A stretch of DNA of 64,000 nucleotides from Glaciecola siphonariae (GCF_042652645.1 NZ_JBHSGU010000002.1:434001-498000); one strand, 5' to 3'. Numbered from the stretch's first letter, positions 8,968-18,443 are shown. Notes: a model not told the origin generated them from the letters alone. Made by a program: numbers and translations.

Positions 8968-10341
8968 TCAGCATTCAATTATGTTTACAGCAAGGCCGCC
9001 TCGGGCGGTTTCTTTGTATTTCTTCTTCATATCATTGCCGGTATCCCACATTGTTTTGATGACTTTGTCTAACGATACCTTTTGTGTGCCGGTACCGCGA
9101 AGCGCCAAGCGCGATGCGTTAATCGCTTTGATAGCGCCCATGGCGTTTCTTTCAATGCAGGGCACTTGTACAAGACCACCCACCGGGTCGCATGTAAGCC
9201 CAAGGTTGTGCTCCATGCCAATTTCAGCGGCATTTTCAACTGAGTCTACAGAGCCACCCAAAATTTCAGTAAGTGCGCCAGCAGCCATTGAACACGCTAC
9301 ACCAACTTCGCCTTGGCAACCGACCTCAGCACCTGAAATAGACGCATTTTTTTTATATAAAATGGCAATTGCCCCGGCGGTAAGTAAAAAGCGACATGCG
9401 GTATCATCGTCCATAGGACGAATAAAGCGATTATAATAGCTCATTACCGCTGGAATGATGCCGGCAGCGCCGTTGGTAGGGGCGGTTACTACCCGGCCGC
9501 CTGCCGCATTTTCTTCATTAACGGCGAGCGCATACATATTCACCCAGTCCATTACCTGCATGGGGTCATCGTTACGCTCGTTTTGCAAGCGATGATAGAG
9601 AGCGGGTGCGCGTCGGTGCACCTTTAAGCCACCCGGCAATACTCCCTCGGTATTGATGCCGCGTTCAATACACGCCTGCATGACTCGCCAAATATTGACT
9701 AGCTGTTTGCGGGTGGTGGCCTCATCACGCAGGATAGCTTCGTTTTTAAACATCAACGAACTAATCCGAAAACTGTTTTCCTTGCAGTGAACAAGCAGTT
9801 CAGCCGCTTTAGAAAAGGGATAGGGCGCGTCCATTTGCTGCTCTGCGATTTTCTCTTGTTTTTGCGCATCAAACTCAGACTCTTCAACGATAAAACCACC
9901 GCCAATAGAGTAGTAGGTGCGTTCAAATACACACTGGCCATCTTTTTCGGCGAATAGGGTCATGCCGTTGGCATGCCGAGATAGCGTTTTGCGACGATGA
10001 AACACAATCGCGCCTTCACTGGGAAATGCGATATCTTTTTTTAACATCAACTGCAGGCGCTGCGTGCTAGCAACGTCTGCCAACATTTTATCGATGTCTT
10101 CAACCGGAACAGTATCTGGCGTATAACCGAGTAGGCCTAGAATAACGGCTTTTCCGGTGCCGTGTCCTTTGCCAGTTTGTCCAAGTGAGCCGTATAATTC
10201 TGTGCGAATGGTGTCTACGGAATCTAGCAGCGATTGTGCAGCTAGGTCCAGTCCAAACTGACGAGCAGCACGCATAGGACCAACAGTATGAGAACTTGAA
10301 GGGCCTATCCCTACCTTAAACATATCGAACACACTGATCAT
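8968..10341 (-). CDS. sdaA: L-serine ammonia-lyase (iron-sulfur, single chain)
   Basis: A 457-residue protein with the SdaA N-terminus (MISVFDMFKVGIGPSSSHTVGPM, serine-binding SSSHT) and the alpha-domain motifs APTNGAAG, GCQGEVGVACSMA and LTCDPVGGLVQVPC, whose cysteines hold the [4Fe-4S] cluster. It converts L-serine to pyruvate and ammonia in the cytosol. The length matches E. coli SdaA (454). ATG 10341 has AGGAG six bases upstream. The order pabB-nudL-sdaA is the same as in E. coli. Here 138 bp separate nudL from sdaA, so sdaA probably also has its own promoter. Confidence 0.95.
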   Translation of the reverse strand: MISVFDMFKVGIGPSSSHTVGPMRAARQFGLDLAAQSLLDSVDTIRTELYGSLGQTGKGHGTGKAVILGLLGYTPDTVPVEDIDKMLADVASTQRLQLMLKKDIAFPSEGAIVFHRRKTLSRHANGMTLFAEKDGQCVFERTYYSIGGGFIVEESEFDAQKQEKIAEQQMDAPYPFSKAAELLVHCKENSFRISSLMFKNEAILRDEATTRKQLVNIWRVMQACIERGINTEGVLPGGLKVHRRAPALYHRLQNERNDDPMQVMDWVNMYALAVNEENAAGGRVVTAPTNGAAGIIPAVMSYYNRFIRPMDDDTACRFLLTAGAIAILYKKNASISGAEVGCQGEVGVACSMAAGALTEILGGSVDSVENAAEIGMEHNLGLTCDPVGGLVQVPCIERNAMGAIKAINASRLALRGTGTQKVSLDKVIKTMWDTGNDMKKKYKETARGGLAVNIIEC

Positions 10342-10479
10342 ACAACACTCCTAAACTAGACTCGTTAGTGTTACACAAATGAGACGCTTAACAAGTTAGT
10401 TTTCCTAATGCTAGATATTAGTAATGTTAATTATTTGTTGCAAATTTTGTGGGCAAAAAAGCGTAAATTACAGGTAATC

Positions 10480-11070
10480 TTAACTGTGATAGAGAATATG
10501 ATCGCGTAGCAAGGCCATCATGCCTGCGGTTGCACCCCATATAACGTGCTGTTGATAGGTAATATAATAAACGGGGAACTGCAGTTCTCCGCGATTTATT
10601 TGGTGAATAAAATAATTGTTTTTATCCATTAAGAAAGATAATGGAACCTGAAAAGCTTCACCCACCTCATTTGCGTCAATAATCAAATCGTTGGGCACCT
10701 TAACGCCACTGCGGTGTTTGGCCACAATGGGGGTTACAGCAAAGCCGCTGATGGTCCGATAGGGAGGCAGACGGCCAATTAGCTTGAGCTGCTCAGGTGC
10801 CAAACCAATCTCTTCTTGCGCTTCTCTGTATGCGGTATGTACAAGCCCCATGTCGTTATCTTCAGCCTTTCCGCCAGGAAAGCTTATTTGGCCTGCGTGA
10901 TGTTTTAGGTGACCAGCGCGCTGGGTAAAGATAACACAAAGGCCTTGGGGGGTTGGATTCAAGCAAATTAACACCGCTGCCGGACGCTGTGAACCTGGAA
11001 AGGGCTCGCCAGCATCTCGCTCTACATGCCAAGGCTGATTAAATGCGGCTAAAAAGTCGAGCTCTTTCAC
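10480..11070 (-). CDS. nudL: CoA pyrophosphatase-type Nudix hydrolase
   Basis: A 196-residue Nudix protein. The Nudix box runs from FPGGKAED to YREAQEEIGL at about residues 63-93, and the downstream block PPYRTISGFAVTPIVA matches the NudL/YeaB group, which hydrolyses CoA or related diphosphates. The start is GTG at 11068-11070, sharing one base with the pabB stop codon TAG, so translation is probably coupled. The conserved pairing with pabB is seen in many gammaproteobacteria; the physiological substrate is inferred from family only. Confidence 0.87.
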   Translation of the reverse strand: MKELDFLAAFNQPWHVERDAGEPFPGSQRPAAVLICLNPTPQGLCVIFTQRAGHLKHHAGQISFPGGKAEDNDMGLVHTAYREAQEEIGLAPEQLKLIGRLPPYRTISGFAVTPIVAKHRSGVKVPNDLIIDANEVGEAFQVPLSFLMDKNNYFIHQINRGELQFPVYYITYQQHVIWGATAGMMALLRDHILYHS

Positions 11071-12560
11071 TAGCTCGCCTTTTTATTTTTCGGGTTTGTG
11101 AGTGACGCTTCTAACACCGGTAAAATTTTTGCAACTTTATGAAATGATTCATGATATTCGTCATTTGCTTCAGAGTCGAGCACGATGCCACCCCCTGCCC
11201 AACAGTGCATGACCCCATTCTCTGCTAGCAAGGTGCGTATACAAATATTGGTGTCCATATCGCTGCGTACCCCTACATAGCCGATGCTACCGCAATATAT
11301 GCTGCGCTTGTCAGGTTCGAGTTCGGCAATAATTTGCATTGCTCGCACCTTTGGCGCACCGGTAATTGAGCCGCCTGGAAAGGCGCCCGCAAGCAGATCA
11401 AACGGACTAGCATCGTCTTTTAGTTCACCGGTAACGGTGCTGACCATGTGATGCACCGCAGGATAACTCTCTAGAGCGAATAGATGCGGCACCTTTACTG
11501 AATGCGGTTTGCAGTGCTTGCTCAAATCGTTGCGAAGTAAATCTACAATCATGAGGTTTTCGGCGCGGTCTTTTTCCGAATTAAGTAGGGCATCGGCCAG
11601 CGCTTTGTCGGTCATCGGGTCGTCTGAACGCTTGCGGGTACCCTTGATAGGTTTGGTGCTAACCTGACGATTTTTCACAGAAATAAACCGTTCGGGAGAT
11701 ACGCAGATGACGGTGCTGTTTTGTAAACGAATAAAGCTTGAAAAAGGCGCTTTGTTAACAGCAGTGAGTTGCTCGTATGCTTGCCATTCACTGCCTTCAT
11801 ATGGCGCGCTAAAACGCTGTGCAAAATTAATCTGGTAGCAGTCGCCGGCTTTGAGATATTCACTGATAGCCGTCATGCTGTCGTGATATTCACGCTCATT
11901 CATATTGGCTTGCCAGGGCGCGAGCAGTTTAAATGCGATTTCGGACTTATGATTTTCTGACTTATGAATTTCTGGCTTATGACTTTCTGGCTCATGACTT
12001 TCTGGCCCGTGAACGGAGCCGAGCAACTCATCTAGCCAAGCTTCATCAGCACCTTCAACATAAACGTGAAAAACCTCACCGGTATAGTTATCAAAAATCA
12101 ATGACTGCTCATACACGCCAACCGCAATATCGTCTAATTGATACTGCTGCGGTTTGATGTCATCAATAGCGTCGGTTTGAATATTTATGTCGTAGCCAAA
12201 CAGACCCATGCAACCAATCAAAAACGGAAGGGGGTGGTCTTGATAGGCTGCAAAATTAACTTTGGCCGCGAAGGCCTGATGAATGCGGCTCAAATCTTGG
12301 AAAGGCGAATTGGTCATCACCAGCGACGACAGGTCTGCGAATCCTTCGCTATTGACGCTAAGGTGCGACTTTTTATTGTGATATCGATAAGTTGCTGCTG
12401 GTCGATGGACAATTATATCGTAGCGACCATCGCTCAAGCGATTATTACAAGTATCGAGTAACATGGCGAAAGGTTGAGCTTGTACGCGCGCAAAAACCGA
12501 TCGCGCATTGACTCCTTTCAATTGTTCGAGCGCTTTAATTTCAATAGCTAATAACGACAT
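11070..12560 (-). CDS. pabB: Aminodeoxychorismate synthase component I
   Basis: A 496-residue chorismate-binding enzyme with the C-terminal catalytic motifs KPIKGTRKR, DLLRNDLSKHC, GSITGAPKVRAM and IYCGSIGYVG. With the PabA glutaminase it makes 4-amino-4-deoxychorismate for folate. The KPIKGT motif with the active-site lysine is the ADC-synthase form, whereas anthranilate synthases have PIAGT, so PabB is preferred over TrpE. Residues near 185-210 carry an unusual run of pentapeptide repeats (H-[EK]-[PS]-E-x) encoded by a 15-bp tandem repeat, probably in a loop between the N-terminal and catalytic parts. It overlaps nudL by one base and is divergent from fumarase. Confidence 0.92.
   Translation of the reverse strand: MSLLAIEIKALEQLKGVNARSVFARVQAQPFAMLLDTCNNRLSDGRYDIIVHRPAATYRYHNKKSHLSVNSEGFADLSSLVMTNSPFQDLSRIHQAFAAKVNFAAYQDHPLPFLIGCMGLFGYDINIQTDAIDDIKPQQYQLDDIAVGVYEQSLIFDNYTGEVFHVYVEGADEAWLDELLGSVHGPESHEPESHKPEIHKSENHKSEIAFKLLAPWQANMNEREYHDSMTAISEYLKAGDCYQINFAQRFSAPYEGSEWQAYEQLTAVNKAPFSSFIRLQNSTVICVSPERFISVKNRQVSTKPIKGTRKRSDDPMTDKALADALLNSEKDRAENLMIVDLLRNDLSKHCKPHSVKVPHLFALESYPAVHHMVSTVTGELKDDASPFDLLAGAFPGGSITGAPKVRAMQIIAELEPDKRSIYCGSIGYVGVRSDMDTNICIRTLLAENGVMHCWAGGGIVLDSEANDEYHESFHKVAKILPVLEASLTNPKNKKAS
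11944..12018 (-). repeat. 15-bp in-frame tandem repeat inside pabB
   Basis: Four 15-bp units at 11944, 11959, 11974 and 11989 share the core TTATGAxTTTCT, and a degenerate fifth follows at 12004. In the pabB frame they encode HGPES, HEPES, HKPEI, HKSEN and HKSEI. Since the period is a multiple of three, copy-number change would lengthen or shorten the protein without a frameshift. Confidence 0.85.
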
Positions 12561-12674
12561 ATAGACTTAATACCCCACCAAAGTATGGGCGGGAATAATT
12601 GGTGAATTTGCATTTTAACGTTAGTATACGTGCCAAAATACACCGGCAACACCTTTTTTTATGCGAGGAACGAT

Positions 12675-14204
12675 ATGACCACCATTCGTCAACAAGACTT
12701 TATTGACAGTATTGAAGATGCCCTACAGTTTATTTCTTATTACCATCCACTTGACTATATCAAGGCTGTTGAGGCTGCGTACCATAAAGAAAAGAGCCAA
12801 GCGGCAAAAGATGCGATGGCGCAAATATTGATCAACTCAAGAATGTCGGCCGAGGGCAAGCGTCCAATCTGTCAAGATACAGGTATTGTTACCTGCTTCG
12901 TAAAAATAGGCATGCAGGTTGCGTGGGATAAATCGGATATGACGGTGCAAGAAATGGTAGATGAGGGTACTCGTCGAGCCTATATGAACCCAGACAATCC
13001 GCTTCGCGCTTCAATTGTAAGTGACCCAGCAGGTGCACGTAAAAATACGAAGGATAATACGCCAGCGGTTGTGCATATTGACATGGTGGCGGGTAATAAA
13101 ATTGAGGTCATGATCGCTGCCAAAGGTGGCGGCTCAGAAAATAAATCAAAAATGGTGATGCTCAATCCAAACGACAGCATTGCCGACTGGGTAGTGAAAA
13201 CGCTGCCTACTATGGGGGCGGGTTGGTGTCCACCGGGTATGTTAGGTATAGGCATTGGCGGTACCGCTGAAAAAGCGGCCGTGCTAGCGAAAGAGAGTTT
13301 GATGGACCCGGTTGATATGCCTGAGCTTGTAGAGCGCGGTGCACAGACAACCGAAGAAAAACTAAGAATCGATATTTTCAATAAAGTGAATGCGCTGGGT
13401 ATAGGCGCACAAGGTCTGGGCGGTTTAACCACGGTTGTGGATATTAAAATTAAATCAGTGCCTACCCATGCCGCTTCCTTACCGATTGCCATGATCCCCA
13501 ACTGCGCAGCAACACGTCATGCGCATTTTTATTTAGACGGCAGCGGTCCTGCTGAGCTGGCGCAACCAAAACTTGAGGACTGGCCTGAGATTACATGGGA
13601 AGTAGGTGAAAACACACGACGTGTCAATTTAGATAAGGTAAGCAAAGCCGACGTAGCCGACTGGAAAGTAGGCGAAACACTGTTGCTAAGCGGCAAAATG
13701 CTGACCGGCCGCGATGCCGCGCACAAGCGTTTGCAAACAATGTTTGATAATGGAGAAGGGCTTCCAGAGGGTGTTGATTTAGACGGCAAGTTTATTTATT
13801 ACGTAGGTCCGGTCGATGCCGTCGGCAATGAAGCGGTTGGGCCTGCCGGTCCGACAACGGCTACCCGCATGGATAAATTCACCGACATGATGTTAGAGAA
13901 GACCGGTATTCTGGGCACCATTGGTAAGGCAGAGCGAGGACCAGAAACCGTGAAAAGCATTGCTAAGCATAAATCTGTGTATTTGATGGCAGTAGGCGGC
14001 GCGGCGTATTTAGTATCCAAGGCAATTAAAAAAGCCAAAGTAGTGGCCTTTGAAGACTTAGGTATGGAAGCGATATATGAATTTGAAGTTGAAGATATGC
14101 CGGTAACTGTGGCGGTAGACAGCAGCGGCGCAAACGCACACGAAACGGGGCCGGCTATTTGGAAGGCAAATATTGCAGATTTAGACGCTGCGCTATCTAA
14201 ATAA
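12675..14204 (+). CDS. fumA: Fumarate hydratase class I (iron-sulfur)
   Basis: From ATG 12675 (AGGA at 12666-12669) the protein is 509 residues. It has the class I layout: N-terminal alpha domain with ICQDTGIVTCFVKIG, GGGSENKSK and GLGGLTTVVDIK, and C-terminal beta domain with LLSGKMLTGRDAAHKR and IYYVGPVDAVGNEAVGPAGPTTATRMD. Conserved cysteines in CQDTG, IPNCAATRH and the later part bind the oxygen-sensitive [4Fe-4S] cluster. It interconverts fumarate and malate in the TCA cycle. An upstream in-frame ATG at 12630 would add 15 residues but lacks a good ribosome site. rmuC starts 12 bp after the stop, suggesting co-transcription. Confidence 0.93.
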   Translation: MTTIRQQDFIDSIEDALQFISYYHPLDYIKAVEAAYHKEKSQAAKDAMAQILINSRMSAEGKRPICQDTGIVTCFVKIGMQVAWDKSDMTVQEMVDEGTRRAYMNPDNPLRASIVSDPAGARKNTKDNTPAVVHIDMVAGNKIEVMIAAKGGGSENKSKMVMLNPNDSIADWVVKTLPTMGAGWCPPGMLGIGIGGTAEKAAVLAKESLMDPVDMPELVERGAQTTEEKLRIDIFNKVNALGIGAQGLGGLTTVVDIKIKSVPTHAASLPIAMIPNCAATRHAHFYLDGSGPAELAQPKLEDWPEITWEVGENTRRVNLDKVSKADVADWKVGETLLLSGKMLTGRDAAHKRLQTMFDNGEGLPEGVDLDGKFIYYVGPVDAVGNEAVGPAGPTTATRMDKFTDMMLEKTGILGTIGKAERGPETVKSIAKHKSVYLMAVGGAAYLVSKAIKKAKVVAFEDLGMEAIYEFEVEDMPVTVAVDSSGANAHETGPAIWKANIADLDAALSK

Positions 14205-14216
14205 GGAGAGTCTTAC

Positions 14217-15773
14217 TTGCCGTTGTGGAATGTGATTTCATCAAGCCCGCTGTACCTAATTGCGTGTACAGCGGCACTTTGTTTTTTTGTTGCCGTCATT
14301 GCGGTCTTACTTTTGAACAAACGTCAACAGGGTAGGTTATTTGCGCTTGAGCAGAGTCAGCAGCAAGAGGTGCAGGCTTTAAGGCATCAAGCGCAACTGC
14401 TGCAACAAAGCTTATCCCAAAGCGAGCAGCAGTTGGTGAAGCAGTCTGCGCAACATGAAGCCCAACAAGAGAAGCTTCAGCAACAGCTAAGAGAATATCA
14501 AGAGAAGCTCTATGTGAGCGAGCGCCAAGTAGGGGAGTCGAGACAGCAGCAGGTGCAGTTGAGTGAAGCGAAAGCGCAGTATGCGGCACTCAAAGACGAG
14601 CTACAGGCGCTGCAAACACAACATTCTGATCTGCTTGCACGATTTGAGGGCCTACAGTCCAGCGTAGCGCAGGAGCGAAAAGGCTTTGATGAAAAGCTCA
14701 GTTTGCTCGAAAACGCAGAAGCAAAGCTCAACACACAATTTGAAAACTTAGCCAATAAAATCTTTGAACAGAAGTCAGAGAAATTCACCAAAACCAGTGA
14801 GTCTGGCATTAACCAAATTCTCTCTCCTTTGAAACAGCAAATTGACGATTTTAAGCGCCAAATCACTGAGCAATATACCCGAGAGGGGCAGGAAAGAGCG
14901 TCTTTAAAAACAGAGATTTTGGGATTAAAAGAGCTTAACAAGCAAATTACCGAAGAAGCCGCTGCTTTAACCAACGCGCTCAAAGGCGATAATAAACAGC
15001 AAGGAAACTGGGGCGAACTGGTGCTAGAGCGGATTTTGTCAGAGTCTGGTTTGCGAAAAGGCCATGAGTACGAAGTGCAAATGAGCGTAACAAACGACGA
15101 CGGCAAGCGCTATCAGCCTGACGTAGTGGTACATTTGCCAAACAATAAAGACATAGTGATTGATTCGAAAGTGTCGTTAACCGCTCATGAAAAGGTGGTA
15201 AATGCGGCGAACAAAGAAGACCGTCAGCGCGCACTGCGCGAGCACGTTAGCTCTCTAAAAGGCCATATCAAAGGATTGTCGTTAAAAGACTATCAAAATT
15301 TACCTGGTGTTACCTCACTTGACTATGTACTGATGTTTATCCCTATAGAGTCAGCTTTCATCAACGCAGTAGAAGAAGAGCCCGACTTGATAAAACTGGC
15401 CCTCGACAATCAAATCATGCTGGTAAGTCCCACTAATTTGTTGGTGGCGCTGCGCACCATCAATAATATTTGGCAGTACGAATACCAAAATCAAAATGCC
15501 AAAGTCATTGCTGATAAGGCATCTAAAATGTACGACAAATTTGCCAATTTTGTTACTGATATGGAGAAGATTGGAAAGAATATGGATACATTACGCAATA
15601 GTTACGACGGCGCAATGAACAAGCTATCAACAGGCCGCGGAAATTTGATAAAGCAGGCAGAGGACTTTAAAGCGTTAGGGGTATCCACAACAAAGCAGCT
15701 AGACAGCAAATATAGTCAAGATGACGATGAGCAGGATGATGCGCCAGAAAATCCTCAAAAGCAAAGCGAATAA
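14217..15773 (+). CDS. rmuC: DNA recombination protein RmuC
   Basis: A 518-residue protein with an N-terminal membrane segment (about residues 12-34), a long Q/E-rich coiled coil (about 35-190) and the RmuC domain from about 240 to 480 (GNWGELVLERILSESGL, DVVVHLPNNKDIVIDSKVS, DYVLMFIPIESAF). The domain belongs to the PD-(D/E)XK nuclease superfamily and limits DNA inversions and rearrangement at short inverted repeats. The start is TTG at 14217, supported by AAGGAG at 14203-14208 with eight-base spacing and no better ATG. It follows fumarase by 12 bp. Confidence 0.92.
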   Translation: MPLWNVISSSPLYLIACTAALCFFVAVIAVLLLNKRQQGRLFALEQSQQQEVQALRHQAQLLQQSLSQSEQQLVKQSAQHEAQQEKLQQQLREYQEKLYVSERQVGESRQQQVQLSEAKAQYAALKDELQALQTQHSDLLARFEGLQSSVAQERKGFDEKLSLLENAEAKLNTQFENLANKIFEQKSEKFTKTSESGINQILSPLKQQIDDFKRQITEQYTREGQERASLKTEILGLKELNKQITEEAAALTNALKGDNKQQGNWGELVLERILSESGLRKGHEYEVQMSVTNDDGKRYQPDVVVHLPNNKDIVIDSKVSLTAHEKVVNAANKEDRQRALREHVSSLKGHIKGLSLKDYQNLPGVTSLDYVLMFIPIESAFINAVEEEPDLIKLALDNQIMLVSPTNLLVALRTINNIWQYEYQNQNAKVIADKASKMYDKFANFVTDMEKIGKNMDTLRNSYDGAMNKLSTGRGNLIKQAEDFKALGVSTTKQLDSKYSQDDDEQDDAPENPQKQSE

Positions 15774-15782
15774 TTATGGTTA

Positions 15783-15801
15783 ACGCGCCTAGTAGGCGCG
15801 T
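15783..15801. terminator. Short GC-rich palindrome between convergent genes
   Basis: ACGCGCCTA (15783-15791), one base, then TAGGCGCGT (15793-15801): a perfect inverted repeat that overlaps the stop codon of the minus-strand TIM-barrel gene, 9 bp after the rmuC stop. There is no T-tract, so terminator function is tentative. Confidence 0.35.
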
Positions 15802-16826
15802 AGCAATAGATCTCGTGTTTGCTTGATACCAGTTACTGGATCGCCCTTATGCCCCTCAAACTCGACGCTATGATAGCCTGCAAAGTTATTGCGTTTTGCA
15901 ATCTCTAACATGCGCGGTACGTCAATGGTCGTCTCGTTTCCAGCTTCGTCGAACTCATAGGTTTTTACACTCACCGAATGTGTGTATGGCATGAGCTTTT
16001 CAACCCCTTCGTATCGGTCGTAGACCTGCTCAGTTTGCCAAATTTCTGTTTCAGACCATTTAAAATTGTCGTAGTCTAAAAATACCTGTAGCGCGGGGTG
16101 ATTTGCCTGTTCCATTAATGCCACTAACCAGTCTGCATTACTCGAGAGTCCACCGTGGTTTTCAACCAATAACACAATATTGTTCGCCTTGGCATAGTCG
16201 GCTAAGGCCGTGCAGCTTTCTAAGGCGCTTTCTAGCTGACTATTCCAGTCACCGATGCCGTGAGCGTTTACCCGCACCGACGCACAATTGAGTTTGGCGG
16301 CGATATCAATCCATTTTTTGTGATTTTCAACCGCTTGTAAGCGCTCTGCCGCGTTGTTGTGTCCTAGGTAACCCTCTTGGTCTAGCATAATATTGTTCGC
16401 GACAATATTGTTATCGCTACAGCGTTGTCTGAGTTCAGCCCAATATGCATCGTTAGACACCTGATCAAAGTAAAAGGTGTTAACAAAATCTACCGCGTCT
16501 ATGGCGAAGGTTTGTTGCACGTATTCAGGAAATAGCATAGGAGACAGCTCCCCCTGTAGCACTTTAGCAGGGTCGGTCTTCAGCCACATTTGCCACTGCT
16601 CATAATTATCGTTAAACGTTGAACCAAATTGAGCCGTTTGCAGAGCCCATTGCGCTAGCGATAGTTTCAAAGGCGGGTAGGTAGCGCTTGCGGTGTCTGC
16701 TGTGGTGTCCAATCCTGCGCTAGTATTGTCACTACAGCCACTAAGGGCTAATGCGGCAGAGCCGTATAGCAAGGCACTGTTGAACTGTCTACGTGTAAAA
16801 CCTTTTGGCGCACTCATGCTTGTCAT
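15789..16826 (-). CDS. Tat-type, lipobox-bearing sugar isomerase/epimerase-like TIM barrel
   Basis: A 345-residue protein. The N-terminus has TRRQFN, an RR pair of the Tat type, a hydrophobic core, and ALSGC that fits a lipobox, so it is likely exported folded and lipid-anchored. The remainder resembles the xylose-isomerase-like TIM barrel (AP endonuclease 2 superfamily): metal-ligand-type segments VRVNAHGIGDWN, LLVENHGG, FLDYDNFKW and HSVEFEGHKGD. The family contains sugar-phosphate isomerases and epimerases using divalent metals; the substrate cannot be assigned. It is convergent with rmuC and next to an unknown anchored protein. Such exported copies occur in polysaccharide-using marine bacteria. 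Confidence 0.8.
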   Translation of the reverse strand: MTSMSAPKGFTRRQFNSALLYGSAALALSGCSDNTSAGLDTTADTASATYPPLKLSLAQWALQTAQFGSTFNDNYEQWQMWLKTDPAKVLQGELSPMLFPEYVQQTFAIDAVDFVNTFYFDQVSNDAYWAELRQRCSDNNIVANNIMLDQEGYLGHNNAAERLQAVENHKKWIDIAAKLNCASVRVNAHGIGDWNSQLESALESCTALADYAKANNIVLLVENHGGLSSNADWLVALMEQANHPALQVFLDYDNFKWSETEIWQTEQVYDRYEGVEKLMPYTHSVSVKTYEFDEAGNETTIDVPRMLEIAKRNNFAGYHSVEFEGHKGDPVTGIKQTRDLLLRAY

Positions 16827-16868
16827 CCTTATATTTAGCGTTTTAAAAAATGTATCTTATGAGTAAAT

Positions 16869-17963
16869 TCAGTCTTTAATTTGCTGGTATTCCTGATTAG
16901 TAATATCAAATCCATACATTAAAGCATGTTTTGCTTGGTCATTCAGCGGGTCTGACCGGTCGGTAGCAATGATTAACAACTCTTCTTTGAGCCTTGCTGT
17001 GCGCGGCACGGTACCAGAATGTATGCCGTCTAAAATGCTGTAGCGCAACTCCACGTCATTACGGCTGCCAATGTATTTAGATGCCATGCTTTCGCGCTGC
17101 TCGCTATTGCTGAATCTAAGCACATGGTTTGCCAGTTCGTTCTTGTTTTCGCTATTCTCATCATCCAGCATCTGCTCTAAGCGGCCTAAAATTTGTTCTC
17201 TCTCAACGGTGTTTATCTGAAAGGGCATCAAAAGGTCTAACGCGTCTAATTGTGTTTCTACAGAAGCATCTGAGTACAAAGCAATGTCTACCAAAGCGCT
17301 AAGTATTTCGCTATTGTCAGCGGCATTAAAGGTGTTGGATACTAAATGTAAAAACTGCTGACGTGAACCTGTATCGCCTCTAAGACTAAGCTCCAGGGCA
17401 ACGCGCTGCATCGCTTCATGGCCTTTGTTGTCAGGCAGTCCTTGAAGTATGGCGGTGATGTAATTAAATTCTCTAGACTCAACGCTAAGTCCCTGCATGT
17501 GTTCTACCAAAATCGCTAACTGCGTAGGCGACTGCGCAAGTGCTAGGCGCAACTGGTCTATGGCAATACCGAAATTATCCACATCTTGTTCGGTACCGGG
17601 CTTTGACATATCTATGAGCTGATTAAACATAGCAATAATGTCGCCGGGGCTATCCCAATCAAACGCTGACGATACCGCCGGAGTGTCTTCATCGTTAAGT
17701 TCTGTATTTTCTTGCTCGCTGTTAGTGCTGAGTATTGGCGAGTTTGCTTTGGCCTTATCGCTAGGGTCGACTTTTAAGGTTAACCACGGATTTGTTGGCG
17801 CGATTGGGGGAGTAGAGCTTGAAGAGACTTGCGCTTTTGTAGCGAGTGGTGTGCGCTTAGATTCATCGGTTTGTGCATTGCCAATAAAATAACCAAGATA
17901 AAAACTAGCCCCTACAAGCAGTGCAAGGTTAAGCAAATTTCGCCAATTCATGGTGTGATGCAT
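16869..17963 (-). CDS. Unknown membrane-anchored helical-repeat protein
   Basis: I do not recognise the family. It is 364 residues with an N-terminal hydrophobic segment (about residues 9-28, LLNLALLVGASFYLGYFIG), then a low-complexity S/T/P/E stretch to about residue 100, then alpha-helical sequence with leucines at regular spacing, reminiscent of HEAT or armadillo-like repeats. It is probably inner-membrane anchored with the bulk outside. An in-frame ATG at 17951 is an alternative start: AAGG directly abuts the first ATG and is 12 bases from the second. The gene follows the OsmC gene by 51 bp on the same strand and could share its transcript. Confidence 0.6.
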   Translation of the reverse strand: MHHTMNWRNLLNLALLVGASFYLGYFIGNAQTDESKRTPLATKAQVSSSSTPPIAPTNPWLTLKVDPSDKAKANSPILSTNSEQENTELNDEDTPAVSSAFDWDSPGDIIAMFNQLIDMSKPGTEQDVDNFGIAIDQLRLALAQSPTQLAILVEHMQGLSVESREFNYITAILQGLPDNKGHEAMQRVALELSLRGDTGSRQQFLHLVSNTFNAADNSEILSALVDIALYSDASVETQLDALDLLMPFQINTVEREQILGRLEQMLDDENSENKNELANHVLRFSNSEQRESMASKYIGSRNDVELRYSILDGIHSGTVPRTARLKEELLIIATDRSDPLNDQAKHALMYGFDITNQEYQQIKD

Positions 17964-18014
17964 CCTTAGCTAAAAACAGCGCATGTAAAGCGCACAATCG
18001 AGGCCGGAAAGCTG

Positions 18015-18443
18015 TTATGGCTTTATTTCGTAGCTTGTACGAATATCCACGTTTTGATTGAGCATTAGCATAACCGAGCAATACTTTTCTGTCGACAAAG
18101 CTACCGCTCGTGCTAGGTGTTTCTCGTTTACATTAGTGCCTGTTACCACATAATGCGCATGGATATGGGTAAACACGCGCGGTGGCTCATCGGCTCTTTG
18201 TGCGCTGAGTTCACACTCACAGCTTTCAAGGCCTTGGCGAGCTTTTCGCATGATTTCAACAACGTCTACCGACGAGCAAGCACCCACGCTCAGCAATACC
18301 GCCTGCATTGGTGAGAGGTCTTTTCCGTTGCCGTCTAAATGCAGTGTTTCACCGCTGTCCATTTTGCCGACAAACCCAAGGTCGTGCTCAGAGGGTTCCC
18401 AACTTACCGTTGCCTTCATTGCTTGGCTTTTTGTATCTGCCAT
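18015..18443 (-). CDS. OsmC-family peroxiredoxin-like protein
   Basis: A 142-residue OsmC/YhfA-type protein with the two conserved redox cysteines, in GACSSVDVVEIMRK (about residue 57) and EKYCSVMLML (about residue 121). The family reduces organic hydroperoxides or is of unknown function in the YhfA branch; this sequence looks closer to YhfA because of the LSPMQAVLLSVGACS block. Its ATG (18441-18443) directly abuts the stop codon of the CvfB-like gene (18444-18446), so the two are translationally linked. Confidence 0.87.
   Translation of the reverse strand: MADTKSQAMKATVSWEPSEHDLGFVGKMDSGETLHLDGNGKDLSPMQAVLLSVGACSSVDVVEIMRKARQGLESCECELSAQRADEPPRVFTHIHAHYVVTGTNVNEKHLARAVALSTEKYCSVMLMLNQNVDIRTSYEIKP

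Noticed and set aside
8981..9436. A 151-codon frame antisense to sdaA
   Set aside because: It mirrors a well-conserved enzyme and has no family signs; codon constraint of sdaA explains it.
12980..13501. A 173-codon frame antisense to fumarase
   Set aside because: Same reason: shadow of a strongly conserved gene.
14510..15106. A 198-codon Ser/Cys-rich frame antisense to rmuC
   Set aside because: Its Ser/Cys/Leu bias is the reverse complement of the Q/E/K-rich coiled coil of rmuC.
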